Made by a program: the position numbers and the translations under genes. A DNA stretch of 64,000 nt from Typha latifolia. Its lineage: Eukaryota; Streptophyta; Magnoliopsida; Poales; Typhaceae. Every line of letters starts with the position of its first letter. Positions within the stretch are counted from its first letter, which is position 1. Shown here piece after piece: positions 1 to 11,848 of the stretch. The stretch spans positions 14,397,340 through 14,461,339 of the forward strand of contig CM034104.1 of NCBI GenBank assembly GCA_019914945.1, written 5' to 3'. Under the pieces are notes generated by a model. The model searched no databases. It was not told the DNA's origin and saw only the letters and a program-made list of their open reading frames with translations.

Positions 1-116
1 TTTAATCATGATCAAGGATTACAAAAACAAAATAATTGATACATTTTCTGTTATAATCAACAAGAAATAATACATCAGAGAAGTCATAACTCAAAAAGTG
101 GAGACAAGAAATGTAC

Positions 117-1571
117 ATTCAACATCATCACTGGCAGATTCTGCAGAAAGCTGGGTTACAATTCGAGGTATAACATCTGCTCTAGTAACTCCACCGACAG
201 CATCAATATCTGCAAGTGCATCCCAGTTTGGTGTAGGAATTCCACCCCCAGGACTTAAACCTTGGGCACCGCTATCTGACAAAATTCTAGCCAGGTAGTA
301 ATAAACATAGCGCAAAACAGTTCTATCCTCGCATTGTTGGTGAAGCTGCAAAACAAAGAAAAGCAAGTATGGGGGAAAAATTTCTCCAGTATTAGAAAAA
401 GTCCAAAATCTAAATAGATAAATAAATAAATATATATATATATATATAAGATCATGGAAAGGTCAATAGTAAACAGCATGCATATATAGATTTTCATCTA
501 CTGGGTGAATTATGGGATGTGATGCCCGGTCATATATAAGATCATGGAAAGGTCAATAGTAAACAGCATGCACATATAGATTTTCATCTACTGGGTGAAT
601 TATGGGATGTGATGCCCGGTCATCTAAAACTCTCCGTTGTTGGACAATTTTCTACAGGCGAATGGATTTATGTGCTCTCTATTGATTTTGTGGGATTTTC
701 TTTGGTTAGTCCAGTTATGCTTTACCAAACATTGCGCTATTGAAAATGAGCCAACCAGAACCATATTTCATTTGGGGATAGTACACCTTATCCTGAATTA
801 TATCAAACGTTGTAGATGACCCATATTAATCCGACAACACATGTACAAAAGAGCATTGATTTTCAACATGAGGAAAAGCAGGTATAAAATAAGCTTATTG
901 TAAGATAACTCAAAGTACATATGATTTTTAACGGGATGAAACAAAATACACCATAGTTCTATGATAAAAGAACCAACAGCGAGCAAACAGAAGGCATACC
1001 ATTAGAAGTGATGGCGCAACAGAAGGATCCACAGAGTTGTAGACGGCAAGCTTAGGAAAGACATGCTGAATTAGCTGCTTTTGGGAGCTTTTCTAAACAA
1101 ACAACAATATGATTCGACAGATCAGAAATTCCCGATAAATAATCCAATCAAGCTTAACAAAGTGAAGCTTAAAAAACCTGATCAGACGTCGCAGCAAGCT
1201 CATGGATGCTCCGTGCCAATTGAGCATACGAAACCGGCTGATACGAGGAAAGAGCAACAAATACAATTAGATAAAGAACATCGCCGGATCTTCTTGATCC
1301 AAACAAACTAAAGAGCAAAAAGAAGTAAATATTGGACCTTCTTCTTCTGTCTCTGAGGGTTTGTCTTGACGGGGTTAAGGGCCTTGGCGGCAGCGATGGT
1401 GTCGGTCTGGATCTGCATCAAGCTGACCCTCTTCGACTTCCGATCCGTCGTCACCGGCTTCCCGAGCGTGGATGGGGCCGCCGGCGCGGATGAATTGGGG
1501 GCTGCGGCCTTTGGATCTGAGGTGATGAGGTCCATCAGGGTAGTCCCAGCGGACTCCTGGCCAGAAGCCAT
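117..1571 (-). CDS. Conserved plant protein of unknown function, 5' part (partial)
   Basis: I do not recognise a named function. Four coding exons join in phase: 1338-1571 (78 codons from the ATG), 1178-1237, 1000-1092 and 117-345, giving 205 codons; the gene continues off the left edge. All junctions are GT-AG. The first exon is Ala/Pro/Ser-rich and polar, ending in a basic run (RQKKK). Later exons read as amphipathic helices (YAQLARSIHELAA, HVFPKLAVYNSV, CEDRTVLRYVYYYLARIL), followed by a conserved-looking stretch with GGGIPTPNWDALADIDAVGG. The start is the first ATG after a GA/GGGA-rich leader. I recall similar uncharacterised proteins in other plants, in which the next exon would begin with the phenylalanine codon completed by the dangling T at position 117. 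A helical-repeat scaffold is possible but is inference. It is divergent from the MYB gene across 5.4 kb. Confidence 0.8.
444..623. repeat. 90-bp tandem duplication inside an intron
   Basis: Two head-to-tail copies with a 90-bp period (about 444-533 and 534-623) differ at essentially one base (GCATGCATAT versus GCATGCACAT). A (TA)n run sits at the left edge of the first copy. The pair lies in the 654-bp intron between exons 1000-1092 and 117-345 of the unnamed gene. Near-identity suggests a recent duplication. Confidence 0.9.
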
Positions 1572-2868
1572 GGTCGGAGATCCCTGGAGCGGCCGCTAGG
1601 TTTCTTTACTTCTAAGGAAACAGCAACTCCCGATCTAAACAGCTAGAAAGACGAATGCTTCTCTCCGACGAGGGAGGGAGGGAGGGGAGAGGGAGGGGAA
1701 CAGACACGGTAACGAGGGCTCGGTTGGTATAAGCTAGCTATGAGTATGCCTTCCAATAGTGGGTTCAGGCGTACGAGTTCGTGGCTAGCAGCTTGGACTC
1801 GTCGGGACTGGCCCTCTCTGTTCTCTAGTGCCCAGTGTCCACTGGGTGGGACTGGGATGTCAAGCAGGGCCGATCAGGTATTTGGGCCGTTTGTCAGTGC
1901 GAGAGATAGCTCGATATATTCATATATTATAGGCCAGGGTGCGGAGTCTCGATGGGCAAGAACATAGCCAGGCTATACTCGGGCGAGCCTAATTGGACTG
2001 TTTCAGGCCCTTTTTTTTTTTTTCTCAGGTCCACATGGGAGCCTTTTGATCTGGCCTACCTAAGGCCTCGGCTAGGTTGCCTATGTCTGGGCTGGGCCTT
2101 CCTTAGGTTGGCCAGGCCTTGTGGACATTCTTGAGTCAGGCAGAAGCTATTTATTTTTCTACTCTCGCCTCTCGGTCGGTCGGTCGGTCATCTCCCTCGC
2201 AGCCTGAACTCTTCTTTTATGGTTTCTTTTCATTTCCATCCGATCGAATGCTTTGTCCTTTTTTTTCCCCTTTTTGATCTTTTTACCCTTATAGGATCAA
2301 TCATGTAGATAATGGAGGCTATCACAAGGAGAAGTACTGATCATTGAGACAAATCTTGAGCATGTTTCAAATCGTATAATTAGTACAAGTGAAGCAATAG
2401 GAGAAGTTTGCATAGTGTCTCACAAGGCCTGCATAAATTAAAGAGTGGGTGAGGCTGTCACCTTCTACAAAAGAATAGCATCGATCTCCACAGTCTGATG
2501 CATGCATCAGAGCAGCATCAGTAGATGTTTTACGATTAAACCCAGATCGACCTGCAAGTTCACGTGATGAGGGAAGAAAAAACTAAATAATTATTACAGC
2601 GAACTGAGCTGCTTCTATCATTCCCTTAGGAAGCAGCTTCTTCCCTCCGTTGCTGAGGGTGGGCCCTCCAAATTAAGTCTGCGGACTGTTTAATTAATTA
2701 GGAGAGAGAGATAGAGAGACGTGAGTTTTGGCTTGTCGCGTTTTGCTGTCTTTGGGAGTTGCGAAATGGTATTAGTTTGTTGGTGTACTCGAGAGGCCAC
2801 CAAGGACTCCACTTGGTTGCTGCTTTTCTCATAGCCCGCGGTCCCTACCAATAATGACAGAGAGAGGC

Positions 2869-3547
2869 CTCCATCTCCATCTCCATCTCCATGTCCGTCG
2901 AAGCCCCAGCCCCGGCCCCGGCCCCGGCCCCAGTCACAACAAATAAATAAATAAATAATCTCTATTAATTAGATATCCTCTTTTGCTCATAAAAAATCTG
3001 TCAAAGAGTGATGGTATCTTTAATTCTTCTCAACTAGAATTGCCCTCCTCTCTCTTTTTTTTTCACCTTTAATTGTGCACCCACTAGAATAATAATGTGT
3101 TGATTAGTTTATTAACTTGACTAAGAGCTTAGTCGTGGCGGTAGATAAGTGGCCTCAGCGTTTGGTAGCAGCATGTGCACACGAGTGCGTGCAAACAATG
3201 CAGAAAGAAAATGAAAAAAAAAAGAAAAGAAAAGGGCACGCTAATTAAGCAGAGTGCGCCCGGACTTGGACTCCTTTTCCCGGCTTAGCTCGGCCAGTGA
3301 GAACGCTGAGATTCTTTTTCCATTTATGGAAATGGGATGGGCCCCACTCCCGTGCTAGCTATGCTTCATCCTTTGCTTAGCTGCTTGTCGTATAATTATG
3401 CTATATTCGTGTCACCGCCGAGAGCTAGCTAATTAACTAGCTACCCCTACCCCTACCCCTACCTCTCGAACGACATAAGAGGAGGGCCCGCCCTTCCGTT
3501 ACTTTCGTCAGTCCCAATCCCAATCCCAATCCCAATCCCAATCCCAG
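2869..3547. repeat. Cluster of four different hexanucleotide microsatellites
   Basis: Four hexamer tracts lie within 680 bp: (CTCCAT) at 2869-2892, (CCCCGG) at 2903-2933, (CCCCTA) at 3441-3463 and (CCCAAT) at 3512-3547. On the minus strand the last three read as GGGGCC-, TAGGGG- and ATTGGG-type arrays, each with four or more G-runs, so they could form G-quadruplexes. The CCCCTA tract resembles, but is not, the plant telomere unit. Confidence 0.85.
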
Positions 3548-6394
3548 TTCGTTCACTCGTGGTCGTGAAAATAGGAATAGTTTTGCTTACAATAAGCTTT
3601 CTTATTTCATGATTATTATTATTTTTTTAGGAGCTTTCATTTTCCTTTCTTTTCTTCTTCTCATTTTCATTTTGATCTATTGCACAAGTTACAAAGCTTT
3701 TACAGAGGGGTGATGTGATTTCACCGCTAGCTACCAATAACCTACCTTTGTCGTTGCCATTCAATTGAACAAGCTGGGAAAAAGAAAGAGATTCGTTTAC
3801 AAAGCTTTTGGTGGATAGAAAAACAAAAGAAAGAAGCACGTTTTGCTTCACATGAGTTGGATGTATACGGAAAAGTTTCCAACTTCACAGACAACTGAAT
3901 CAATAAAACAGTGAGAACCAGACTGTTTTGCAGTGAACCCCTAGCTGAATTGTCCGCCTCCTGACGTCCTCATTAGCTCGATCACTTTTCCCATTAGGAA
4001 AAAGTAACTTTGTATCAATCATGATTCATGTACAACAGCTTCGTATATTGCATGATGCTAATCCCCGAACTAAAAGCAACCCCTGCTCTAACAGTTTGCT
4101 ACCTTCCTTTCTCTTGTGGTTTGATTTTCTTAGGAAGACAAGAATTTTTGGTTGTTGTTTTGCTACCTTCCTTTATCTTGGGCACGGTAACATGCATCTT
4201 AGTGTACCGATGACTTAATCCAACTGCTCCTCCTTCTTCTTCCTCGTCTTTGTCTCTGCCAAGCACCACCGCTAACTATTGTCTCTTGCTTGCCTTTCTA
4301 TCATCGATCAAATCTCGATAGTGTGCCTTTTGTAGAATCTAACTTTTATTTTCCTTTGTTTTGCCTTATTGTAGGGTTTAGTATGTTGTAGGTTCACTTT
4401 CCTTATCTATCGTAGGTTGATGATTTTTTATCTTCAAATTATTAGATATTTGTAGGGTTGACAAGGAAACAACATGCTAATTTGGGACTCTTTACACTTG
4501 TAAATTTAAAGAGGTTGTACTTCATTTATGTGTACTATTGGGCTTTAAATTTGTTCAATTTATAGTACTGTCTAGCATTGGTTAATGTGAGAATTGTATT
4601 AAAGAGTTGTTGCTTATATCTCTATCTTTTATGCTAATAATTTGTGGAAGTTAATGAATTGTTTTGGACTAAGAGCATTCATTTAAAAGTGAAAATGAAT
4701 TAGAAATGACCCCATGAAGAATACTAATCTTAGCAAAGAAAATATTGTTTCACACACCCACCATCTATTTGAATCTCTATTGCTGGAACTTTCTACTACT
4801 TTATAGGAAATTAATCTTTGGTACCCGAACAATATTTATTTACTAAGGCACATCTTTTGACACCTATAGAGAAAAGGAAAGTATACCGTTATCTAGCAAG
4901 ATGAGAAGAGGGGAGTAAGTCATAAGATTTATAGAGTGGTCCAATAGCTACAAATTTTAAGATTTAAGTATATGAAATTATAAGGTCAGGCATTATGTCG
5001 GATGGCAGGCAAGTTGGATGAGTAAATCCAAAGCCAGCTTATACCTGATGTGCAACTCCATATATAAGATAGATGTATCAGACAAGAGCCACGAATTAAG
5101 AGTTATTAACTTCCAAGTGGGTTGGTTGGAGGTCTAATCACTAATGTAATTTTGTCAGGACCCAACCTGCTTAGATACGAACGAGTCTAAACAAAAACAA
5201 AGTTACATCTACTTTTTAAAATGTTGGCCTCTTTCACTCTTACATAGCAATGTAAGGATCTACCAATTAGCTGAACCTTGATCTAGATCTAGTCCAGCTT
5301 TGCATTATGATGACTCATTTAATCGACTCACTTAGACCCCTGGCTAGGTCAAGATTAATTAGGTTTTTATCATCATACCTAGAACTCCATACTCGGGTCA
5401 TTAGGGTTCATGCATCATACTTTTTCTCTTTTAACCGATCGAACACAACGATGGATTAATCAGTCCACTTGGATATAAGATTGATTTGTCATTCATACAT
5501 TCCAACTAAAAGAGCGACGGAGGAGAGAAGAAGAGGATTATTTGTCCTTAATTAATAGCTCAATAGGGTTGGTTAACTTAATTGGACATGGAATCACATC
5601 CAGTCTTCCCATCTGTTGCAAAGGGCACTGAGAATAATGATTTGGCACTAAGTTCAAACCAAAATGTCCATCACTGAAGACAAACTTGCTTTTATTTAAA
5701 CAACTCAGCTAATAGAAGTGCTTGTCATCATCTACTATTCCTGTCGATGCAAAAAATGGAAGTTTTTGAGCCACCTCTCACCACTAGTTATTGTGGCAAT
5801 TAGCTTCTTTGCTAGATCAGGTAAGTAATTATGTTTCTTTGTGAGTTGATTGAGTCCCTATCTTCTTTTTTTTTCTAGTATGTCCATACATCCAATTAAC
5901 CGCATGAATATCCATTTAGATAGTGATTGCGTAATTTCCTAGTGTTTAATAATTTTAAAGAGATGTTGAAATGCATGGTTATGTTGAGTAACAGAGTCTT
6001 CTCCAGAAAAATATATATAACTTAAGGCTGGAGTTGAGTTGGTAAGAGGTTATGAAGCTAAAACCAGTTTGATGAGCACTTAACCAAGTTTGTAATCTAT
6101 AAACGGGAGAGAGAAATTTCCTTTTCGTTGGGTGGCCACAAAGTCCACCAACGCCCAATCACATATACACACCCCACCACTCTCCCCTTGGGTTGGTTGT
6201 TTTTTTTTTAAATAAAAAATAAAATAATAAAAACCGGAGGAGAAGAATAAAATAGAGAGAGCGAGGCAGAGTTGGAGGAGAAGGATTAGATCGGGAGCTA
6301 AAGATTCATTCTTTTGTTTTTCCCCTCCTCTTCCCCTGTTTCCTTTACCTCTCTATCCATCCATCCATCCCCAAGTCTCAGAAGAAATAAAAAG

Positions 6395-6887
6395 GTAAGA
6401 AAGGTGTCTTCTTTCTTTGCCACTTTATCCGCTTCTTCCTTCGGCCTCACTCCCCTTCTCTATTCTATACTCAATTCCCAGCCCCTGTTTGGCTCGTTAG
6501 CCTTGTCCGATTTCTGTGCCGAGTTTGTTCCGAGTCTCTACAGGGACTTGGTCATTTGATTCTAGCTCTTTCCGAGCTCGATTCCTCTGGATTCCAATTG
6601 TGTTTGTTTTCTCCCTTCTTGTTTGATTCCCAGTTTATAGATCTGGCGGTCTCTTAGAATTGGTTGTTTGAGCTAATCTTTGTTGGGTCTAGTTCTGAAT
6701 AGATTATGCTTATACCTTATGCAACTATTCCATTGATCCAGTGATGGTATCCTGGGTTTATCGTGCTCCGGTCGTCAAGATGTCTCCTTTTTCGATTTTT
6801 TGAGATTCTCTATAACTTTGGACTGGTGGGTGTTGTTCGGATTCCTTTGGGGGCAGCTTATAACTTTCTCTTCGTTTCTTCTGTTAG
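6395..6887 (+). other. Possible leader intron of the MYB gene
   Basis: The leader sequence around 6240-6394 is followed by a good donor (AAAAAG|GTAAGA at 6394/6395), and a pyrimidine-rich acceptor (TTCTGTTAG) ends at 6887, 67 bp before the ATG. A 5'-UTR intron is common in plant genes, but no transcript evidence is available here. Confidence 0.4.
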
Positions 6888-6954
6888 ATAGGTCTTCCCT
6901 TTGCTACTCCTTTCCGGTGGGCCAACCTCTGTATCTGAGCTGCACCTTGAGACG

Positions 6955-8080
6955 ATGAAGGGGTTGTGGATGGAAGTTTTGCCTCCGACGGATCATTACT
7001 TCTCCAACACCAGTTGGTTTCCACGCCAGAAATTGAGCGGAAATTGGACGCGAGAGGAGAACAAGCTCTTCGAGGATGCCTTGGCTCGCTTCGAAGGAAA
7101 CACTCTCGAGAAGTGGGAGAAGGTGGCGGCCGCGGTTCCGGGGAAGAGTGTGAGGGATGTCATGTGCCACTACCGAGATTTGGAGGACGATGTTAGTCAG
7201 ATAGAAGCTGGGTTTGTTCCATACCCTGGTTACGGCTCATCTTTTACGTTGGATTGGGAGAACAACCAGGAGTTTGAAGGACTAAAGCACTCATTCTGCC
7301 CCGGTGGGAAGAGGCCAGGGGGAGGGGGTAGGACATCAGATCAAGAGAGGAAAAAAGGAGTACCTTGGACCGAAGAGGAGCACAGGTGAGTTCCCTTTGA
7401 AACCTCATTTGGCATTTAAATCTTCTTATCTGTAATATTGGGTGCATTCATTGAACAACTTAGACACATCAAGATGCCTCCTTTTTAAATCAGGGGTATT
7501 GTTGTTTTGTTGTATTGCACTATTATTCTCGTTTGCACAATTTATATCTAAGATTTTTTTGTTAAGATTTTCTTTTATGATTGGTTGCAGATTGTTTCTT
7601 TTGGGTTTGAAGAAATATGGCAAAGGGGATTGGAGAAATATATCTAGGAAATTTGTGATGAGCAGGACACCTACCCAAGTGGCTAGTCATGCTCAGAAGT
7701 ACTTCATCAGGCTGAATTCAGGTGGCAAAGATAAGAGAAGATCCAGCATACATGACATTACAACACTCAATTTGCCTGATAACATGCCTCCACCGTCTCA
7801 GTCATCTATACTTGGTGTGCAAACAACTTCGGCACCTCCAGCTGGGACGTCGGGTCAATTCTCCGTGATGGTTGATGCAAAACAACATAATAAAGCAGCA
7901 AACATCTTCAATTTATCTGCCCATGGTAATCAGCGCGTGCAACCACCGCTTGGAGTAACACCTTACGGAATGAAACTACAAGGTCAAAATTCACACTGTG
8001 GGCCTCTCCATGATTCCATGGTTGGCGACCATAATGTTCTATTTCAAATGCAATCCACTCAATCCTATCCCCATGGCTAA
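6955..8080 (+). CDS. DIVARICATA-like MYB transcription factor (two MYB/SANT repeats)
   Basis: Two exons, 6955-7385 and 7591-8080, encode 306 residues. Residues about 29-83 form a first SANT-type repeat ([15 protein letters not shown], then [18 protein letters not shown]). A second MYB repeat starts at [10 protein letters not shown] and spans the intron, ending in the signature SHAQKYF at about 176-182. This order, with the plant-specific SHAQKYF repeat second, is that of DIVARICATA-type MYB proteins, nuclear DNA-binding regulators whose second repeat binds TATCC-like sites. The intron falls in the HR|LFLLG position. The C-terminus is polar and unstructured, ending in SYPHG. The ATG at 6955 is the first in frame that precedes homology; a second Met (MEVLPP) lies five residues on. 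The target genes cannot be inferred from context. Confidence 0.93.
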
Positions 8081-11000
8081 GAAAGTGTATCTCTCCTTTC
8101 AACATCAAAGAAGAGGGAGGATTGGATCACAAAGAATAACTCCAAGAATTCTTGGTGTTAAAATGCAAGGGTAAAACATGTTTTACTGGTGATGTTGGTG
8201 CTTGGAGAAGGTTGGTGGGGCTTTGAATCTTTGCTGCTACTTATATATAATTCTACATATAAAGTTATTTTCCTCTTTCCATCTTTGTATATTATGCCAT
8301 TTTTCCGTGTAGGATTTGACTATATAATGGCAAGAAAGCAGATTTGGTGGTAATATTTAGATTAGAGTGCATGTTCCTGTTCATGCATTGTGAAATGCTT
8401 ATTTTCTATATTGAGGATGTAGAGTTCTTTGAGACTTGTACGTCCAGAACTGCAAATTAATAGCCATTCCTGCTTATGTGATGCTCTCAAAAGGATGGAC
8501 TAGTGGAGTGTGCGTGTTTGCTGTACTGCTTTGGAGGTATGAAGGCTTATGGTTTTCTGTTTCTTATGCCTCATATATTCTTCAAACTGTATCCATATCT
8601 AATCTGTTTTAAGACTTCAATTGAAGTGTGAACTGGCTTTTATCTGATAGCCTCATTGATTTTTTTTTTCTGTGCTGCGATTAAGACTTGATTTTCCTTG
8701 CCTTACTTTTCAGTGTTGGAGTATCCTTGGTCTTTTCCTTTCTTGTGTTCCTCTCTAGAAAACAATGATTAGGGCTGTATGATTGGAATTGGATTTCTTT
8801 CTTCATGTAGCATGAATTCAATATCATATCTCTTTTTTTTTTCTTTTATAGAATTCACATAATCTATGCAAGGATGCCAGTTCATTGTTCATAATTTACC
8901 CCTGCTAAAAGGAGTTAAGATAATGATTGTTGATAATCTAATTCTGCTTTAGATGTCACACGGGTGAAGTTCCTTACATACCACTGACCTTATTCTTCCT
9001 TATGAAGTTGTTCAGTCCTTCAAATCCTTTGTTTTAGATCCTACCATATGGTCTATCTGTCAGAGAGCTTTCTCTTGGATATCCGCATCACTATTTGTTC
9101 CTTTTCTTTCAATATATTTCCAATTTGTATATTGATTTAAAAATCTGAGTCTTAGTGCTCTAAACTCTGCACCAGAAACAACTTTTAAACTCCCAATATG
9201 GCCTAGTTTGTTATGTAATGCATGGACACTTAGAAAAAAGATTAATTGGCAATGAGTTGGAGTTCCACTAGCTAGGTATCTCATGCTTCCTTCTTTGTCC
9301 TTTTTTCAGGTTCCGCTTTTTTACTTCTTGATGAAGGTATGCTCAGATATGAACAGATCTTTATTATATGCACTGCTTAGCAGAATAGAATATAATAGAG
9401 CAACACCATATCCAATATAGTCCACTAACCAGTGATTCTCTTTTTCACATGAAAGTACATGCAAATCCACTAGCTAATGGTGCGTATGCTGTTGGACAAA
9501 GTAAAGGATTTATCTTCTATGATGTATTTGAATATAAAAACGTTGACTAATGCTGTGCATGATAAACAAACTGTTTGTTCCTACTGTTTGCAGCACAAAG
9601 TCTTACTAACCTGTGTTCTTGCTAATTGGTATAGCAGAAATCTGGTTGTTGGTTTGAAATGGACCAGACTTCAACAAAGTCTTTTGTTACTAGAACAGAT
9701 GATAGCATCAGCTGATATCTAACGACTAGTTAGACATGAAACGAGAAACTGAGGAAGTACAGGCAGTTATTCTGTTGTGTTTCTTGTTTTGGTTTGTTTC
9801 ATGCAGTGCGAGTTGAGACCTTTCTCTTGTGCTTCTTCTCAACTCGTCCAGTAGAGTATTACATGTGTTTCTCTGACGTTGCACTGAGGTGTATTAGCTT
9901 TGGCACTTACAAATAAGCTCTTTACCTTTATCTCGTGGATTGCATGACCTCATGGGGTCGAGTATAAATTTGACACGGAGGGATGTAACTACCTCTATAA
10001 TCAGCTCCGTTATACCTTGTAACTAATGTGGTAGTAGTAGTAGTAGTTGTTGTTGTTGTTGTTGTTGTTGTTGGTGGCAGTGCTGGGCATTACTGGTGAT
10101 ATAGACATAAGAGATTGCTGCTGTTGTGGCTGCAACTATCAGCAAAGGTAAGGTAAGGTGCATACCGCAATACTAGCTAGAAGCCACCTGCAAATTGTTT
10201 TAGGGGACCCACCTAGTGCCAAATAAAGAGGAAGATTCATTCAATGGAAGTGGTCACGCTGTTTAACTTTCGCTCAGTATATGACAAAACTGTCCGCTTC
10301 CTTTTGGAGAGGGATGTTGCATCCATGATCCATCCACTCTTTCCTTCCTTCTTTCTTTCTTTCTTTCAAGTTGCATCATACAAGGCATTTGGTGTGTTAT
10401 TCCCACTTTGTTCTGGAGTTTCACATCCGTGGTCTAACATACTTGTACTTTTGAACATCATGTCCTAACTTTACAAAATATTCTGATTCCAAGGGTGGAT
10501 TTCACTGTCACTGATCGAATATGTGTGTGTTTCGAAAATTCATACTCTCATCAGCGGAGCAGAAATGAAGGTTGAGTTGCTTGATTTACTCTTCTTCTTG
10601 CCTCGACATCCTGAATAGGCACACGCCTATTTGTGCAATTATCACATCATCCACGAATGGCTTCAGCACAGAACTGATTCCGAATACCGTCATCAGCTGT
10701 TGTATTTTATGTAGACCCTCGTATCACATATTGGAGCACCAAAAGCTTCATCTCCAAGTGCATTAATGAAGGAATATAGTAGCATTTCAGGTTGAAACTT
10801 GGATGTATCCTTGTAAGGCTAAAAAGCACTAAGGTAAGAAAGCTGACAAAATTTCAAACTTTGAGCGACCAAATTCATCAGAAAAAAAAAACCAACCAAC
10901 CAGAACATTTCCATTCGTACACACCAAGGATTTGCAGGTGCTGGAAAGGAGAAAGCAAAAGTAAAACAAAACGACGTGCTTTACCAGTTCAAGGAACATA

Positions 11001-11848
11001 GCTTAATTTTTCCATAAACCCATGCAATGCCTTCTTTGGAGAAATATAAGTTACCAACATCTGATTCTTCATCTTAAGGCAATTACAGGTGGCAAATCAG
11101 TTCTGGCTTATCAATCCTCCAACCTGTCCTCTGATAAAGAAAGCATGGGATGTTCTTGGGCTTCTAGCGACCTTCTTGCATTTTTTTTGTTTGCATTCTT
11201 TCAAGTTTCAAAATGCCTTGCGGAAAATGGTGCAATCAGCACAAGCTTGACAAAGGAAAAGGTCCAAGGTGATTGAAAATCTTCTTATACTTGTCAATCA
11301 ACCAACAAAAAAAAATTTGATTTCATTACAATGATGGATGAACGTCCTTTACCTAATGAATGGAGTTAGACATTGACTAACAAGACAATTATAAATTCTA
11401 AGAAACCTAAGTTTTCGATATTACATTAATTTGTTGCTCATTATCTAATGTAGATATTCTAGCAACCAAGCATGAAATCCACTTCCAAGTTTAGTGAATC
11501 TACATGTTACCTACTAACTAACGATCAATTTTTTAAGAACATCATGTAAACTGATTCAGCATGAACAAAAAAGAATAATAATACTGTACTGAGCAGAGAC
11601 CAGAGTAAAGCTGTGTAGCTGTAATAGGAGAACTGAAAAATTGACATGCAATATATGTCAAGAACTGCAGTGTTATTCAAAAAGATTTACACAATAATTA
11701 GACGTTCTCAAAGCCTGATGACACAAATAATAAACAGAAGTTCCTCTGCAGATGCAACAATCTTACAGAAAAATCACATCAAAGACAGAGAAGGCAATGA
11801 ACTGTGCTACTAAAAGGCATTAAAAGAACAGTATCCACTTTTCATCAC
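8081..11848. other. Intergenic region between MYB and RPL4 (convergent 3' ends)
   Basis: The first few hundred bases should be the MYB 3' UTR. Beyond that I find only short open frames without family resemblance, plus a (GTA)n(GTT)n microsatellite at about 10031-10075. No tRNA, transposon terminus or conserved protein was recognised. Confidence 0.5.

Larger units (their letters stand above)
1572..6954. other. Intergenic region between divergent genes
   Basis: I see no coding gene here. The left end is the GA-rich leader and promoter of the unnamed gene (GGGA repeats near 1672-1700). The middle holds simple repeats, including (GGTC)n near 2170, hexamer tracts at 2869-3547 and (AATA)n near 2940. 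From 3600 to 6200 the DNA is AT-rich with no recognisable transposon ends or protein. The right end (about 6200-6954) is the promoter and leader of the MYB gene. Confidence 0.6.

Noticed and set aside
3441..3463. Interstitial telomere repeat
   Set aside because: The unit is CCCCTA, not the plant telomere unit CCCTAAA; it is treated as a hexamer microsatellite.
9477..9722. An 81-residue open frame after the MYB gene
   Set aside because: No homology, no splice partners, and composition like the surrounding AT-rich DNA.
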